Below, in pieces: positions 34,538 through 44,701 of a DNA stretch of 64,000 nt. Source of the stretch: Marinomonas ushuaiensis DSM 15871 (GTDB taxonomy: Bacteria; Pseudomonadota; Gammaproteobacteria; Pseudomonadales; Marinomonadaceae). Each line of letters opens with the position of its first letter. The first letter of the stretch is position 1. Location of the stretch: positions 372,001 to 436,000 of the forward strand of contig NZ_JAMB01000001.1 in NCBI RefSeq assembly GCF_000521805.1. The letters run 5' to 3'. Under the pieces are notes generated by a model. The model was not told where the DNA came from and did no database searches. It saw nothing but the letters and a program-made list of their open reading frames with translations. Position numbers and translations under genes: made by a program.

Positions 34538-37500
34538 GCCGCTTCCTCAATCATTGTCTTTAATTCAATTAGTATGGCTGACGCAGCGTCGAAGTCAAAA
34601 TCTAAGAGTGCGTTTCTTACCCCAATTGCTTTGCTTTTCATATTTAGGCAAATATTGGCGACAAAATAGTCGATTTTAGGATCGTCCACTTCACCTGCGC
34701 TCGTTAATTTTATCAGCTCATCTATCAGCTCTAGCAACGCTTCTTTAGACATCTTTTGATACGTTGTTTGGTCGTTGTCGGCATTTTCTATTAAATGTGT
34801 ACTGCTAAGTTCATCCAATTCTTGTTCAAAACTTGCCATGTAGTCTTCAAGTTTTTGAATAACACCGAAACACTCAGTACCGTTTTCTGCTTTGGCGGCA
34901 CCTTCTATTGCGGTGGCTTGTTTACTAATGGTTAGCAAGGCCAAGTTACTTGATGAACCTTTAATTGCATGTGCGAGGGTATGAATTTCAGAGAACGCCT
35001 TGTTTTCTAAGTGACGTTTCAAGGTTTCGATTAAAGAGTTATGGAGCGCTAAAAAATGACCTAATTCAGTTAAATAAACTGGCACTTCACCCCATAGCTT
35101 CAAGCCTTTTTCGAAATTGATCTGTTTTTTAACGCAGACCTCAGATTGATCTAGTTCAGTTACTTCTTGTTCTATGGTTTCGACATTTAACACACGTGCC
35201 ATTTCTATGGTTAGTGCATTAACATCGATAGGCTTGTTGGCAAATCCGTCCATACCTGCACGTTGTGCTTCGAGTTTGTCTTCCAGTAATACGTTAGCCG
35301 TCAGAGCGATAATAGGAGTACGAGATAAGCTGTTGTCTTTTTCGTAGGTTCGGATGATTTGGGTCGCTGTTAAACCATCCATTACGGGCATTTGAATGTC
35401 CATTAAAATGAGGTCTGGCTGAAGCTTTTTAAATTGAGTCACGACTTCGGCGCCGTCTTCGGCCAAATGCACTTCATGGCCTTGGCGTTGAAGAATAATC
35501 GTCAGCAAAGTGATGTTCTGTTCTACATCGTCGGCAATAAGAATGCGTTTGGAGGCCAACATTAGGTTTGATTTTTCTTTATTAACAGGTACAAGTTCTG
35601 CTTCTTTGAGTGGTAAATCCACATAAAAACAACTGCCCACATTTAACTCACTTGTTGCATGGATTTGACCTCCCATCAGCTCAACAAGTTGTTTCGATAT
35701 GGTTGTTCCTAAACCAGTTCCACCAAAACGTCGACTCATCGAAGCGTCAGCTTGAGTGAAAGGATCAAAAATCTTATGCAACCTTTCTGCTGGAATGCCT
35801 ATGCCGGTGTCAGTGACTGCGAAACGAAGATCACCATTTTCTTGTCTGGATATATCAAGCGTTACACTGCCGATTTCAGTGAACTTTATGGCGTTACCAA
35901 TTAGATTCATTAAAACTTGATGAATACGGCCTTCAGCCCCCAAATAGGCTTTTCCAACACTGTCTTCAATGGTGAAGCTTAAATCTACATTTTTGGTTTT
36001 GGCTTGCAACCATAATGTTGAAATGACGGTGTCGACCATATTCATCAGATCGAAAGGCAGCTCATCCAATTCCAACTTATTTTTATCCAGCTTGGCGCTG
36101 TCCAAAATATCGTTTAACAAATGCAGTAGTGCGCGACCGGATTTACTGATGGTACTGAGGTGTTTTTTGTTTTCAGCAGAGATGTCTGACTCTAATAAAA
36201 TGTCAGAGAAGCCAATGATGGCATTCATCGGTGTGCGAATTTCGTGACTCATGTTTGCAAGGAAAGCCGACTTACTTTCAGCAGACTGCTCGGCTTTGAG
36301 CTTCGCTTGACGTAAATCCACTTCCATTTCAATTCTAGACGAAATGTCTAGGATTACGCCGTCAATCCACTGCGGTTCATTATTTTCATCGAAAGCCAAA
36401 GAACCATTTTCCAGTACCCAAAGGTAATGGCCATTTTTGTGTTTGGAACGATATTCTACGGTATAAGTACCGTTGCCGTTTTTTGCAACATTCACCGCTT
36501 CCAAGAGTTTTTCATTATCTTCTGGGTGAATAAGATCCGCTAAAGATGCATTGCCATTATGGAAGTCTTCTACTTTCCAGCCTGATAGTTTTTCAATGGC
36601 GTCACTAATAAACAGAATGTCCCAGTTTGTGTTCAACTTACATCGAAACGAAGCACCAGGAATATTCTTAATCAAAGAACTGTATTGCTCTTCGTTTTTA
36701 CGAATGGTTTCTTCCATAGCGCGACGAGCAGAAATGTCTGTGACGAAGCCAACAAAAAGAGGATCGAAACCATCGAGTTTAACTTCGCCAATCCCTAAAC
36801 GAATTGGGAAAATGTGACCATCTCTGTGTAAGGCTGTCACTTCTTGCTCGATACCGATGGCTTTTTTGAAACCTGTGTTTCTGTAATTGGATAAATAGCT
36901 GTCGTGTTCTCTTTGATAAGGCTCAGGCATTAAAATAGAAACATTTTGCCCAATTACTTCCACTTCACTCCAACCAAAAATACTTTCAGCAGCATTGTTG
37001 AACTCTTGGATAGTACCTTTATGATCAATGGTGATAATACCGTCAACCGCTGTGTCTAAAGTGGTGGATAAGCGAAGTTCATTTGACGTTTTTTCCAGCA
37101 AAAGCTGACGATAACGAAGCTGAGAGGCGATATTGGTTGCCAGTATGGATATTAACAAAGTGGCAACAGATACCGCTAAAGATAAGTAATAATTATCTAC
37201 TCCTGTCTCTTGTTGCATATGATGCATGTGCTGATCATGCGTAGAGTTAGGGAGAGAAATATAGCGAGCGCCTGTCATGCCGGTATAATGCATGCCCGAT
37301 ATCGCCGCACCCATAATCGTCGCACCCAAAGCATTAACGATACCTTCGTGTAAATTTGGGTATATTTTGAGAATGTAGTAGCGAGTTGCCAAAGCAATAA
37401 TCGCGAGCCCTGCCGCAACTACGATCGACAAAGCAAACCAATAAGGGTCGTAGCGTAAAATGACGTTCATTTCCATGGCCGCCATTCCCATGTAATGCAT

Positions 37501-37911
37501 GGTGCCTATGCCTAGGCCGACAATGGTGCCGCCGAAGACCAATTCCCAAGGCGACAATTGATCTTTGATCAATAGATTCAATGTGATGTAAGACGCAATG
37601 ACACTAGGAATAATAGAAAACAGAGTCAGCCAAGGCTCGTAGCTAACAGAATGTCCCATGTCGTACGCCAACATACCAACAAAGTGCATACTCCAAATGC
37701 CACCGGCCATAACAAAAGAGCCAGAAATAACCGCAATGTTTTTGTGTTTCTTAGTCGCAATGTGTTGAGCCACTGAGGCGAAATGCAGGGAGAAAAACGA
37801 CGCAGAAGACGACAACAAGATAGACAAAAATACGAGCCAATAATTATAAGTGCCCATATCCGTTTGATAATTTGTCATATCAAAAACAAAAAAATCTTGA
37901 AGCCAATTCAT
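34534..37911 (-). CDS. MHYT-PAS hybrid sensor histidine kinase with REC and Hpt domains
   Basis: A 1125-residue phosphorelay kinase. The seven-helix MHYT sensor (about 20-250) has its repeats SMHFVGM, TMHYMGM and GMHYTGM. Two PAS domains follow (about 290-410 and 415-540), then HisKA (FLANMSHEIRTPMNAIIGF), HATPase (DTGIGIP, GGTGLGTTISKQLV), a receiver (LILMDIQMPVMDG) and a C-terminal Hpt (LAHAIKGSSSNLA). MHYT is proposed to sense oxygen, CO or NO through copper. ATG 37911 (MNWLQDFF) is chosen; the frame extends to a TTG at 37959 without better support. Output is probably the coupled HD-GYP regulator. Confidence 0.92.
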   Translation of the reverse strand: MNWLQDFFVFDMTNYQTDMGTYNYWLVFLSILLSSSASFFSLHFASVAQHIATKKHKNIAVISGSFVMAGGIWSMHFVGMLAYDMGHSVSYEPWLTLFSIIPSVIASYITLNLLIKDQLSPWELVFGGTIVGLGIGTMHYMGMAAMEMNVILRYDPYWFALSIVVAAGLAIIALATRYYILKIYPNLHEGIVNALGATIMGAAISGMHYTGMTGARYISLPNSTHDQHMHHMQQETGVDNYYLSLAVSVATLLISILATNIASQLRYRQLLLEKTSNELRLSTTLDTAVDGIITIDHKGTIQEFNNAAESIFGWSEVEVIGQNVSILMPEPYQREHDSYLSNYRNTGFKKAIGIEQEVTALHRDGHIFPIRLGIGEVKLDGFDPLFVGFVTDISARRAMEETIRKNEEQYSSLIKNIPGASFRCKLNTNWDILFISDAIEKLSGWKVEDFHNGNASLADLIHPEDNEKLLEAVNVAKNGNGTYTVEYRSKHKNGHYLWVLENGSLAFDENNEPQWIDGVILDISSRIEMEVDLRQAKLKAEQSAESKSAFLANMSHEIRTPMNAIIGFSDILLESDISAENKKHLSTISKSGRALLHLLNDILDSAKLDKNKLELDELPFDLMNMVDTVISTLWLQAKTKNVDLSFTIEDSVGKAYLGAEGRIHQVLMNLIGNAIKFTEIGSVTLDISRQENGDLRFAVTDTGIGIPAERLHKIFDPFTQADASMSRRFGGTGLGTTISKQLVELMGGQIHATSELNVGSCFYVDLPLKEAELVPVNKEKSNLMLASKRILIADDVEQNITLLTIILQRQGHEVHLAEDGAEVVTQFKKLQPDLILMDIQMPVMDGLTATQIIRTYEKDNSLSRTPIIALTANVLLEDKLEAQRAGMDGFANKPIDVNALTIEMARVLNVETIEQEVTELDQSEVCVKKQINFEKGLKLWGEVPVYLTELGHFLALHNSLIETLKRHLENKAFSEIHTLAHAIKGSSSNLALLTISKQATAIEGAAKAENGTECFGVIQKLEDYMASFEQELDELSSTHLIENADNDQTTYQKMSKEALLELIDELIKLTSAGEVDDPKIDYFVANICLNMKSKAIGVRNALLDFDFDAASAILIELKTMIEEAA

Positions 37912-38158
37912 GTAAATGCGCCTAATTCCTGAAATAAAAGGATATAAAGTTAAAAACAAAAATCAAAAAATCATTTTATTTCATGGTAAATATTTCGTAT
38001 AGATTTTAACCTAAAACAAAAGGTATAAATATTACTGATCGTAAGTTTAATGTAAATTTTAAACGCAGAACTACTGTTATTAGTATCTAGGGTTTGTTTT
38101 TTGAGTTTAGCGTCTCATGGTAATAACGACCGCATGGTATTCACTAAGGTAACAATCT

Positions 38159-39217
38159 TTACAAGGCCACGTTACGTCTTTGTCTCATTAGGAAGACAAA
38201 GGCGATGCCGCCCGCCAAGCCAGTTAAAATACCGATTGGCATGTCTTCTGGTGGAATAATGACTCTGGCAATGATGTCGGCGAAGACCAAAAATAATGCC
38301 CCGAATAACGCCGATAAAGGTAGGGTTTTTCGGTAATCTCCGCCAACCAATAAACGCACAATGTGCGGCACCATCAAACCGACAAAACCAATCACGCCCG
38401 AAAACGCCACAGCTGCACCAGTTAACAGCGCGCATACTACGATGACGATTAAACGAAAGCGCTGTACAGGCACACCTAACGTACTGGCGGTTTCATCTCC
38501 AAGCATCATTGCGTTGAGGTATCTTGCTTTATAAATTAGATAACCTGCGCCCAACAAGAGAGTAAAGAAGGGGAACCAAAGCTGTCCCCATTGAGCGAGG
38601 CCTAATCCGCCTAACATCCAAAAGATCACAGTATGAGACGCTCGATGATCACCCATAAAGATGAACAAATTGCCTAACGCGGTAAGCACAAAGGCCACTG
38701 CTACACCGGCTAAAATCAATCGTCCGGCACTGTGTGCCATAGAAAAATTTGCTACGCCCAACACTAGGAACATCGCAAACAGTGCTCCAAGGAAGGCAAA
38801 CACAGGCACCGTCACAACACCTAAAATCATACCTGTATGTAACAAGGCAATAATGGCACCCAATGCGGCGCCAGACGAAATCCCCAAAAGATGAGGATCA
38901 GCTAAAGGGTTTCGAGTTACTGATTGCAACGCGGCTCCCACAACCGCCAATGTTGCACCCACAATGGCGGCCAAAATGACTCTAGGTAAACGCACGGCCC
39001 AGACAATGTTTTCTCTTCCCATCGACCAAGTTGGCAAGCTGTTGGTAAATGACAACTTATTGCCAATAACGCCCCAAACAGTCGATTGCGAAATCGGTAC
39101 TGAACCAACGCCAATGGCAACCCCCATTAAAATAATGAGGAAAATGCTCAACGCGAATAACAAAACTCGTAAAGGTATTTTAGCGATGAGCATGGTTTTC
39201 TGTTTGGATACGTTCAT
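38159..39217 (-). CDS. FecCD-family ABC transporter permease (metal-chelate/cobalamin type)
   Basis: A 352-residue permease with about ten helices. The FecCD/BtuC hallmarks NPLADPHLLGISSGAALGA, GFVGLMVPHIVRLLVGGDYR and DIIARVIIPPEDMPIGILTGLAGG are present. It imports iron-siderophore, haem or cobalamin across the inner membrane. Its start shares one base with the stop of the binding-protein gene, so the genes are coupled. Confidence 0.92.
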   Translation of the reverse strand: MNVSKQKTMLIAKIPLRVLLFALSIFLIILMGVAIGVGSVPISQSTVWGVIGNKLSFTNSLPTWSMGRENIVWAVRLPRVILAAIVGATLAVVGAALQSVTRNPLADPHLLGISSGAALGAIIALLHTGMILGVVTVPVFAFLGALFAMFLVLGVANFSMAHSAGRLILAGVAVAFVLTALGNLFIFMGDHRASHTVIFWMLGGLGLAQWGQLWFPFFTLLLGAGYLIYKARYLNAMMLGDETASTLGVPVQRFRLIVIVVCALLTGAAVAFSGVIGFVGLMVPHIVRLLVGGDYRKTLPLSALFGALFLVFADIIARVIIPPEDMPIGILTGLAGGIAFVFLMRQRRNVAL

Positions 39218-40203
39218 TATTCTGTTCTAAAGGCCTTAGCTAAGCGTTTGATCGCCTCTATATTACGCGGACCGGGTGTCGCTTCAACGTATTCTAAAAC
39301 GACAAAGCGGTTGTTTTTAACTGCTGGAATATCACTGAACGCAGAGTTGCTGCGTAAGAAATTTATTTTTTGCTGTGCAGTCACTTCGCCATAATTCACG
39401 ATGACAATCACTTCAGGTGCGCGATCAATCACCGATTCCCAACCAATTTGAATCCAGCTCTTACGTACATCATCGACGATGTTTTTGCCGCCAGCGGCTT
39501 CAATCAAAGCGGTTGGCATCGCATGTCGCCCAGCGGTAAAAGGTTGTTCTTCGCCAGAGTCGTAGACAAACACACTGACAGATTGAGCCAGTGGTGCTAG
39601 GTTTTCTTGGAAAGTTGCGAGTTCTTTTTTATAGCCATCGACTAAGTTATTTGCACGTTCTTCGACATTAAAAATACGACCTAAATTCAACAAATCGTTG
39701 TACATGTCATTCATAGAAGCTTTTGGTTTGTCGATGATGTGAATGCAGCTTTCGGTCAGTTCATATACCTTAATACCGAGCGGTGCCAATGTATCAGGCG
39801 TCACGCCACCGCCGACTCGCATGCCATAGTTCCAGCCTGCAAAATAGAAGTCGGCGTCTGCGCCAAGTAGGACTTCTTTGGTTGGATATTTTGGAGAGAG
39901 TTCAGGCAGTTCACCAATGCCTTTACGTAACTCTGCGTCTAAGGTCTTCCAGCCAGACACGCCGGTAAAGCCCACCATGTGATCTTGAAGGCGCAATGCC
40001 AGCATCATTTCTGTTAGGTTTGAATCGTTTGGAATCGCTGCTTTCGGTACTTGATTAAAGGTTACCGTACGATCACAACTTTGTACCTTAACTGGGTAGT
40101 GAGACTCAGCGGCTTGTAATTCGCTGGTCTGTAAGGCACTGAATATCAAACCTGTTACCAAAAAGGAAGTGTATTTGATGTGTTGACGAGTGGAAAGGGT
40201 CAT
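39217..40203 (-). CDS. metal-chelate ABC transporter substrate-binding protein
   Basis: A 328-residue periplasmic protein of the helical-backbone (FepB/BtuF) class with a signal peptide (about 1-31). Visible motifs are VKVQSCDRTVTFNQVPKAAI, MMLALRLQDHMVGFTG and the C-terminal EATPGPRNIEAIKRLAKAF. Two cysteines (CDRT, ESCIHI) may form a disulfide. The sequence does not settle whether the ligand is a siderophore, haem or a corrinoid. It is the middle gene of a three-gene operon. Confidence 0.87.
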   Translation of the reverse strand: MTLSTRQHIKYTSFLVTGLIFSALQTSELQAAESHYPVKVQSCDRTVTFNQVPKAAIPNDSNLTEMMLALRLQDHMVGFTGVSGWKTLDAELRKGIGELPELSPKYPTKEVLLGADADFYFAGWNYGMRVGGGVTPDTLAPLGIKVYELTESCIHIIDKPKASMNDMYNDLLNLGRIFNVEERANNLVDGYKKELATFQENLAPLAQSVSVFVYDSGEEQPFTAGRHAMPTALIEAAGGKNIVDDVRKSWIQIGWESVIDRAPEVIVIVNYGEVTAQQKINFLRSNSAFSDIPAVKNNRFVVLEYVEATPGPRNIEAIKRLAKAFRTE

Positions 40204-40206
40204 AAG

Positions 40207-41076
40207 CTAATCCTGCTTTTTATTCAGCTGTTTGTTATTTAAGTAAAAGGAAAATCGTGGGCGTTGGGTAGTAGGGTGTTCGTCAATAATAGTTTCTACA
40301 TCAAAGACTTGCCGTATTTGTTCTTGAGTGAATACGCTTTTCGGTTCAGAGTAATTTTGCATCTGACCTTCTTTCATTACTAAAACGCGATCCGCGTAAG
40401 CCGACGCAAGAGATAGGTCATGCAAAGACACAATGATGGTGCAAGGAAGCGTTGCGAGCAGTTCGAGTACTTCGAGCTGATGACGAATATCCAAATGATT
40501 AGTAGGTTCGTCTAGAATTAAAATGTCTGGATTTTGCACTAGAGCCCGCGCAATCATGACACGTTGACGTTCACCGCCAGACAGTGAGCTAAACGAGCGA
40601 TCCGCAAAATGAGCAACATCCAATAAGGTTAAAATATCATTGATAATATTGACGTCTTTGTCCGTGCGTTTCCAGTTGATGGATTTTGGTGTCAGGCCAA
40701 TCTCCACCATTTCAAACACACTCAAACCAAATTCAGCGCCAGAGTCTTGTAAAACAGTAGCGATACGTTGAGCGCATTGACGAGCAGAGAGAGACCAGAT
40801 GTCTTTCTTATCGATCAAAACTCGGCCTGCAGTTGGTTTATTAACTCGATAAAGGCATCGTAATAAGCTGGTTTTACCTGAACCATTTGGGCCCACTACA
40901 GCAACAAACTCACCAGCATTAACGGATAGGCTAATTGGCGCGAGTAAGGGTTTGTCTTTGTACGGTGACCAAGCCACATTATCCAACATCAATGCAGCTG
41001 GTTGGCAATTTGACAAGCAGACAGGCAGTGCCGCAGCTTGCTGTGGTGGGTTAGAGTGGGTTGTATTGTCTATCAA
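40207..41076 (-). CDS. FecE-type ABC transporter ATP-binding protein
   Basis: A 289-residue ATPase. Walker A GPNGSGKTS (near residue 62), signature LSGGERQRVMIARAL, Walker B LILDEPTNHLD and H-loop SLHDLSLA are all intact. About 28 residues precede the ABC core, an unusual cysteine-containing extension. It is first in the operon (ATPase, binding protein, permease), 3 bases before the binding-protein gene. Confidence 0.92.
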   Translation of the reverse strand: MIDNTTHSNPPQQAAALPVCLSNCQPAALMLDNVAWSPYKDKPLLAPISLSVNAGEFVAVVGPNGSGKTSLLRCLYRVNKPTAGRVLIDKKDIWSLSARQCAQRIATVLQDSGAEFGLSVFEMVEIGLTPKSINWKRTDKDVNIINDILTLLDVAHFADRSFSSLSGGERQRVMIARALVQNPDILILDEPTNHLDIRHQLEVLELLATLPCTIIVSLHDLSLASAYADRVLVMKEGQMQNYSEPKSVFTQEQIRQVFDVETIIDEHPTTQRPRFSFYLNNKQLNKKQD

Positions 41077-41138
41077 GAGTAATCAAGGTCCATAATGCCA
41101 GCATTGTTATAAAGTAACATTTTAAAATATAAAGACAA

Positions 41139-41159
41139 GCACAGTTTTCAACTGTGCTG
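41139..41159 (-). promoter_or_regulatory. leader hairpin upstream of the metal-chelate ABC operon
   Basis: Perfect 9-base stem AGCACAGTT / AACTGTGCT with a 3-base loop, followed on the minus strand by TGTCTTTATATTTT, 62 bases before the first start codon. It could be an attenuator or a weak terminator of upstream transcription. No cobalamin-riboswitch or clear Fur box was seen in 41077-41345. Confidence 0.5.
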
Positions 41160-41345
41160 ACTATACGTAGCTGGCTTTATATGAACAAGTCGTGGCGTCG
41201 TCAGAATTTTCATCTTTACATGTAGAGATTAAATACAGTGGGTCAATAAATAGGGGAAATAAAGAAAAGTGTAAAATAATAAGTGTTCTTATGTTTTGTC
41301 TTAATGAGCTTCTTGACAAAAAATTATTAAAAGCTATTTCACACA

Positions 41346-41376
41346 AAAAACCGCTTCCATTTGTGAAAGCGGTTTT
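41346..41376 (-). terminator. rho-independent terminator of ettA
   Basis: AAAACCGCTT / AAAGCGGTTTT with a 9-10 base loop and a T-run on the minus strand, about 40 bases after the ettA stop. Confidence 0.9.
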
Positions 41377-41413
41377 CCATTCTAAAACCCAAACCAAATC
41401 CTATTAACTAGAA

Positions 41414-43075
41414 TTACGCGTCAATACGTTTGTATTTGATACGTGTTGGTGTGGCTTCGTTACCAGTACGTTGTTTGTAGTCGGCTTCGTATTCTGCGTA
41501 GTTACCTTCGAAGAATACGGCTTTAGAATCGCCTTCGTATGCAAGGATATGCGTAGCGATACGGTCTAGGAACCAACGGTCATGGGAAATAACAATCGCG
41601 GCACCAGGGAAGGCCAGTAACGCGTCTTCCAGTGCTCGTAATGTTTCTACGTCAAGATCATTGGTTGGCTCATCCAGTAGCAATACGTTGCCGCCTTCCT
41701 TCAGCAATTTCGCAAGGTGCAAACGGTTACGCTCACCACCTGACAAATGCTTAACTAATTTCTGTTGATCCGATCCTTTGAAGTTAAAGCGACCGATGTA
41801 AGCACGAGACACGACTTTGTAGTTGTGGACAGTGATCATGTCTTGGCCGTCGGCAATTTCTTCAAACACGGTTTTATCGCCATCCAGTTCACGCATTTGA
41901 TCAACGTAAGCCAGTTGTACTGTTTCGCCCAGTGTGACTGTGCCTGTGTCTGGTTGTTCGATTCCGGCAATCATTTTGAACAAGGTCGATTTACCAGCAC
42001 CGTTACCGCCAACCACACCAACGATAGCGCCTTGTGGCACGACCATGTTGAAGTCTTCCAGCAACATCTTGTGTTCGAAACTTTTGCTGACGCCTTCGAT
42101 TTCGATGACTTTCCCGCCAAGACGTGGCCCCGGTGGAATGTACAGTTCGTTGGTTTCGTTACGATCTTGGAACTCTTGTGAGTTCATTTCTTCGAATCGA
42201 GCCAAACGTGCTTTGGATTTAGACTGACGACCTTTAGCACCTTGACGAACCCATTCAAGTTCCGATTTGATGGCTTTTTGATGAGAGGCTTGTTGTTTGG
42301 CTTCACTTTGTAGTCGAGCGTCTTTTTGTTCCAACCAAGAAGAGTAGTTACCTTCGTATGGAATACCGTGTCCACGGTCAAGTTCCAGAATCCAGCCAGC
42401 AGCGTTATCAAGGAAATAACGGTCATGGGTAATCGCCACAACGGTGCCTGGGTAGTCTTTCAAGAAGCGTTCTAGCCAAGCAACGGATTCAGCATCCAAA
42501 TGGTTAGTTGGCTCGTCGAGAAGGATCATGTCTGGCTTGTTGAGCAATAGGCGACATAGAGCAACACGACGACGTTCACCACCAGAAAGATGCTCAACAC
42601 TTGCTTCCCAAGGTGGAAGACGAAGTGCGTCAGCGGCTACTTCAAGGGCACGTTCTAAGTTGTGGCCTTCTTTCGCTTCGATCAAGGCTTCAAGTTGGCC
42701 TTGCTCTTTTGCTAGCGCGTCAAAATCAGCGTCTGGTTCTGCGTATTCTGCATAAACCGCATCCAAACGGGCCATCGCCGTGATAACGTCTTCGAAGGCT
42801 TCTTCAACAATACCGCGTACGTTTTTCGTTGGATCAAGATGAGGTTCTTGCTCCAAATAACCGATTTTAATACCCGGCATTGGACGTGCTTCACCATTAT
42901 GCTCGGTATCAACACCTGCCATAATGCGTAAAAGAGTCGATTTACCAGAACCGTTAAGACCCAACACGCCGATCTTAGCGCCAGGGAAGAATGAAAGAGA
43001 AATATCTTTAAGAATCTCACGTTTAGGAGGAACAACCTTCCCAACGCGGTTCATGCTGTATACAAACTGAGCCAT
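41414..43075 (-). CDS. ettA: energy-dependent translational throttle protein EttA (ABC-F ATPase)
   Basis: A 553-residue ABC-F protein with two ABC domains. Walker A motifs GLNGSGKST and GGNGAGKST, and signatures LSGGERRRVALCRLL and LSGGERNRLHLAKLL are all intact; the linker between the domains is the ribosomal P-site tRNA-interacting motif. EttA gates the first elongation steps in response to the ADP/ATP ratio. ATG 43075 (MAQFVYSMNRVGKVVPPKR) matches the conserved N-terminus; an upstream in-frame start adds four residues. Family length is about 555. Confidence 0.97.
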   Translation of the reverse strand: MAQFVYSMNRVGKVVPPKREILKDISLSFFPGAKIGVLGLNGSGKSTLLRIMAGVDTEHNGEARPMPGIKIGYLEQEPHLDPTKNVRGIVEEAFEDVITAMARLDAVYAEYAEPDADFDALAKEQGQLEALIEAKEGHNLERALEVAADALRLPPWEASVEHLSGGERRRVALCRLLLNKPDMILLDEPTNHLDAESVAWLERFLKDYPGTVVAITHDRYFLDNAAGWILELDRGHGIPYEGNYSSWLEQKDARLQSEAKQQASHQKAIKSELEWVRQGAKGRQSKSKARLARFEEMNSQEFQDRNETNELYIPPGPRLGGKVIEIEGVSKSFEHKMLLEDFNMVVPQGAIVGVVGGNGAGKSTLFKMIAGIEQPDTGTVTLGETVQLAYVDQMRELDGDKTVFEEIADGQDMITVHNYKVVSRAYIGRFNFKGSDQQKLVKHLSGGERNRLHLAKLLKEGGNVLLLDEPTNDLDVETLRALEDALLAFPGAAIVISHDRWFLDRIATHILAYEGDSKAVFFEGNYAEYEADYKQRTGNEATPTRIKYKRIDA

Positions 43076-43131
43076 AAAATGAGTCACTTATTGAATTATT
43101 TGAAAGTACCGTAAGGATAGCACAGCTGGCG

Positions 43132-44055
43132 CTAATGAAGAATGATCAGCGCAGCGCCAGCCACCACTAAAATTGCCCCTAGCCAAGCGCCGAATGCAGG
43201 CCGTTGGCCAGTGGTAATCCATAACGCCGGTAAGATAAGCACAGGCACGACAGCCGACAATGTAGTCACTATGCCGACATTGGCGTTTCCGACACCCCAA
43301 ACCAAAAGACTCATACCGATTACCATACCAATCGTCGCCATGGCGATTATACCGAGAAAATCAGATGCGTTCAGTTGCCAAAAAGGAAGAGCTTCTGTGG
43401 GTTTCTTGTGGCGATAAAATAAACCATACGCAAGAATAAGAGCGATTGCACCTGTGCTAACGCGTAAGGCTGAAACTGCAATTGGGTCGGCGCCATCTAA
43501 TAAAGCGGGCTTACTAAGCAATGCACCGCAGGCTTGTCCAAGTGCGCCACCCAGCGCCATAAGAATGCCGATACTCAGCTTGCCTTTAGTTTGTTCCCAC
43601 GCGTGGTTACTTTTATCTTCCTTAAAAGCAGAGCGTTTACCAAATAAAATAGCGATAATGACGCCAGTCAATACCAGTCCACAGGCAAATAATTGGCTAA
43701 AGGAAAGGTATTCATCTAGAAATAGCCAACTGAGCAAAATCGACATCGGTGCATTGGTTGCAAAAATGACACCTGTGCGTCTTGGTCCAAGACGATGTAC
43801 CGCGCTAAACAACATTGTGTCGCCAAGAAATATGCCCAGTAAACCAGACAGCATGATCATTTCTGAGTGTTGCCATAGTTGAGAACTAAAGCGCTGACCA
43901 ATAACACAAACAAGTAACAAAATAGCGCTGGCGATAGCGATTCGAACGGTATTGAAACGCATGGTGCCAAAGCGTTGTATTAATCTAGGCGCCATTAAAC
44001 TAGAGATTGTCCAACACAATGCGGCGGCTAAACCAGCGAGTTCTGCTAACGGCAT
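43132..44055 (-). CDS. EamA/DMT superfamily transporter
   Basis: A 307-residue membrane protein with ten predicted helices in two EamA repeats (about 5-140 and 160-305). Repeat motifs include GLLGIFLGDTMLFSAVHRLGPRR and TNAPMSILLSWLFLDE. It probably exports a small metabolite; the substrate is unknown. It is a single gene upstream of ettA on the same strand. Confidence 0.88.
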   Translation of the reverse strand: MPLAELAGLAAALCWTISSLMAPRLIQRFGTMRFNTVRIAIASAILLLVCVIGQRFSSQLWQHSEMIMLSGLLGIFLGDTMLFSAVHRLGPRRTGVIFATNAPMSILLSWLFLDEYLSFSQLFACGLVLTGVIIAILFGKRSAFKEDKSNHAWEQTKGKLSIGILMALGGALGQACGALLSKPALLDGADPIAVSALRVSTGAIALILAYGLFYRHKKPTEALPFWQLNASDFLGIIAMATIGMVIGMSLLVWGVGNANVGIVTTLSAVVPVLILPALWITTGQRPAFGAWLGAILVVAGAALIILH

Positions 44056-44203
44056 AAATATCCTGATGTTCTTTCTATTTTTGTATGAAAACGCGCGCTG
44101 TTACTCAGTAGCTATATGATGGCTAGATTGGTATTATTTGTGCCAGAAATGAATAGCCTAAATATAGGCATTCTTACACCAATTTAGTGATATTGGAAGC
44201 GCT

Positions 44204-44701
44204 ATGCGATGCCCTTTTTGTGGAACTCTAGATACTAAAGTAGTCGACTCGCGGTTAGTTTCGGAAGCCGCACAAGTACGCCGTCGTCGTACTTGTATTC
44301 ATTGTCATGAGCGTTTTACCACGTTTGAAGTAGCCGAATTACAAATGCCAAAACTGATCAAAAGTGATGGCAGCCGTGAGGCGTTCGATGAAGATAAGTT
44401 ACGTAATGGCATCATTAAAGCGATAGAAAAACGCCCAGTGAGCAGTGAAGCGATTGAAACTGCGATCACCAGAATCAAGGAAAAAATGCAGGCAACCGGT
44501 GAGCGAGAGTTACCTTCTCGTTGGGCTGGCGAAGCGGTAATGGATGAATTGCAACAGCTTGATCAGGTAGCGTATGTTCGGTTCGCCTCGGTTTATCGAA
44601 GTTTTAAAGACATTAGCGAGTTCCGTGAGGCGATTGACCGCCTAGAAAGTAGCAGTGCGGAATTACAAGCTCTTAAAAAAGACAAAGAAGACAAAGAATG
44701 A
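44204..44701 (+). CDS. nrdR: transcriptional repressor NrdR
   Basis: A 165-residue regulator of ribonucleotide reductase genes. The N-terminal zinc ribbon has cysteine pairs CPFCG and CIHCH, and the ATP-cone domain follows (about 48-140, [21 protein letters not shown]). It senses dATP/ATP and represses nrd operons. Its stop overlaps the ribD start by 4 bases, the usual gammaproteobacterial linkage. Confidence 0.97.
   Translation: MRCPFCGTLDTKVVDSRLVSEAAQVRRRRTCIHCHERFTTFEVAELQMPKLIKSDGSREAFDEDKLRNGIIKAIEKRPVSSEAIETAITRIKEKMQATGERELPSRWAGEAVMDELQQLDQVAYVRFASVYRSFKDISEFREAIDRLESSSAELQALKKDKEDKE

Noticed and set aside
41161-41407. Overlapping ORFs of 71-78 codons on both strands
   Set aside because: They run through the ettA terminator hairpin, have no ribosome site and no family resemblance.
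41765-42227. Plus-strand ORFs of 97-138 codons opposite ettA
   Set aside because: Antisense shadows of conserved ABC-F motifs.
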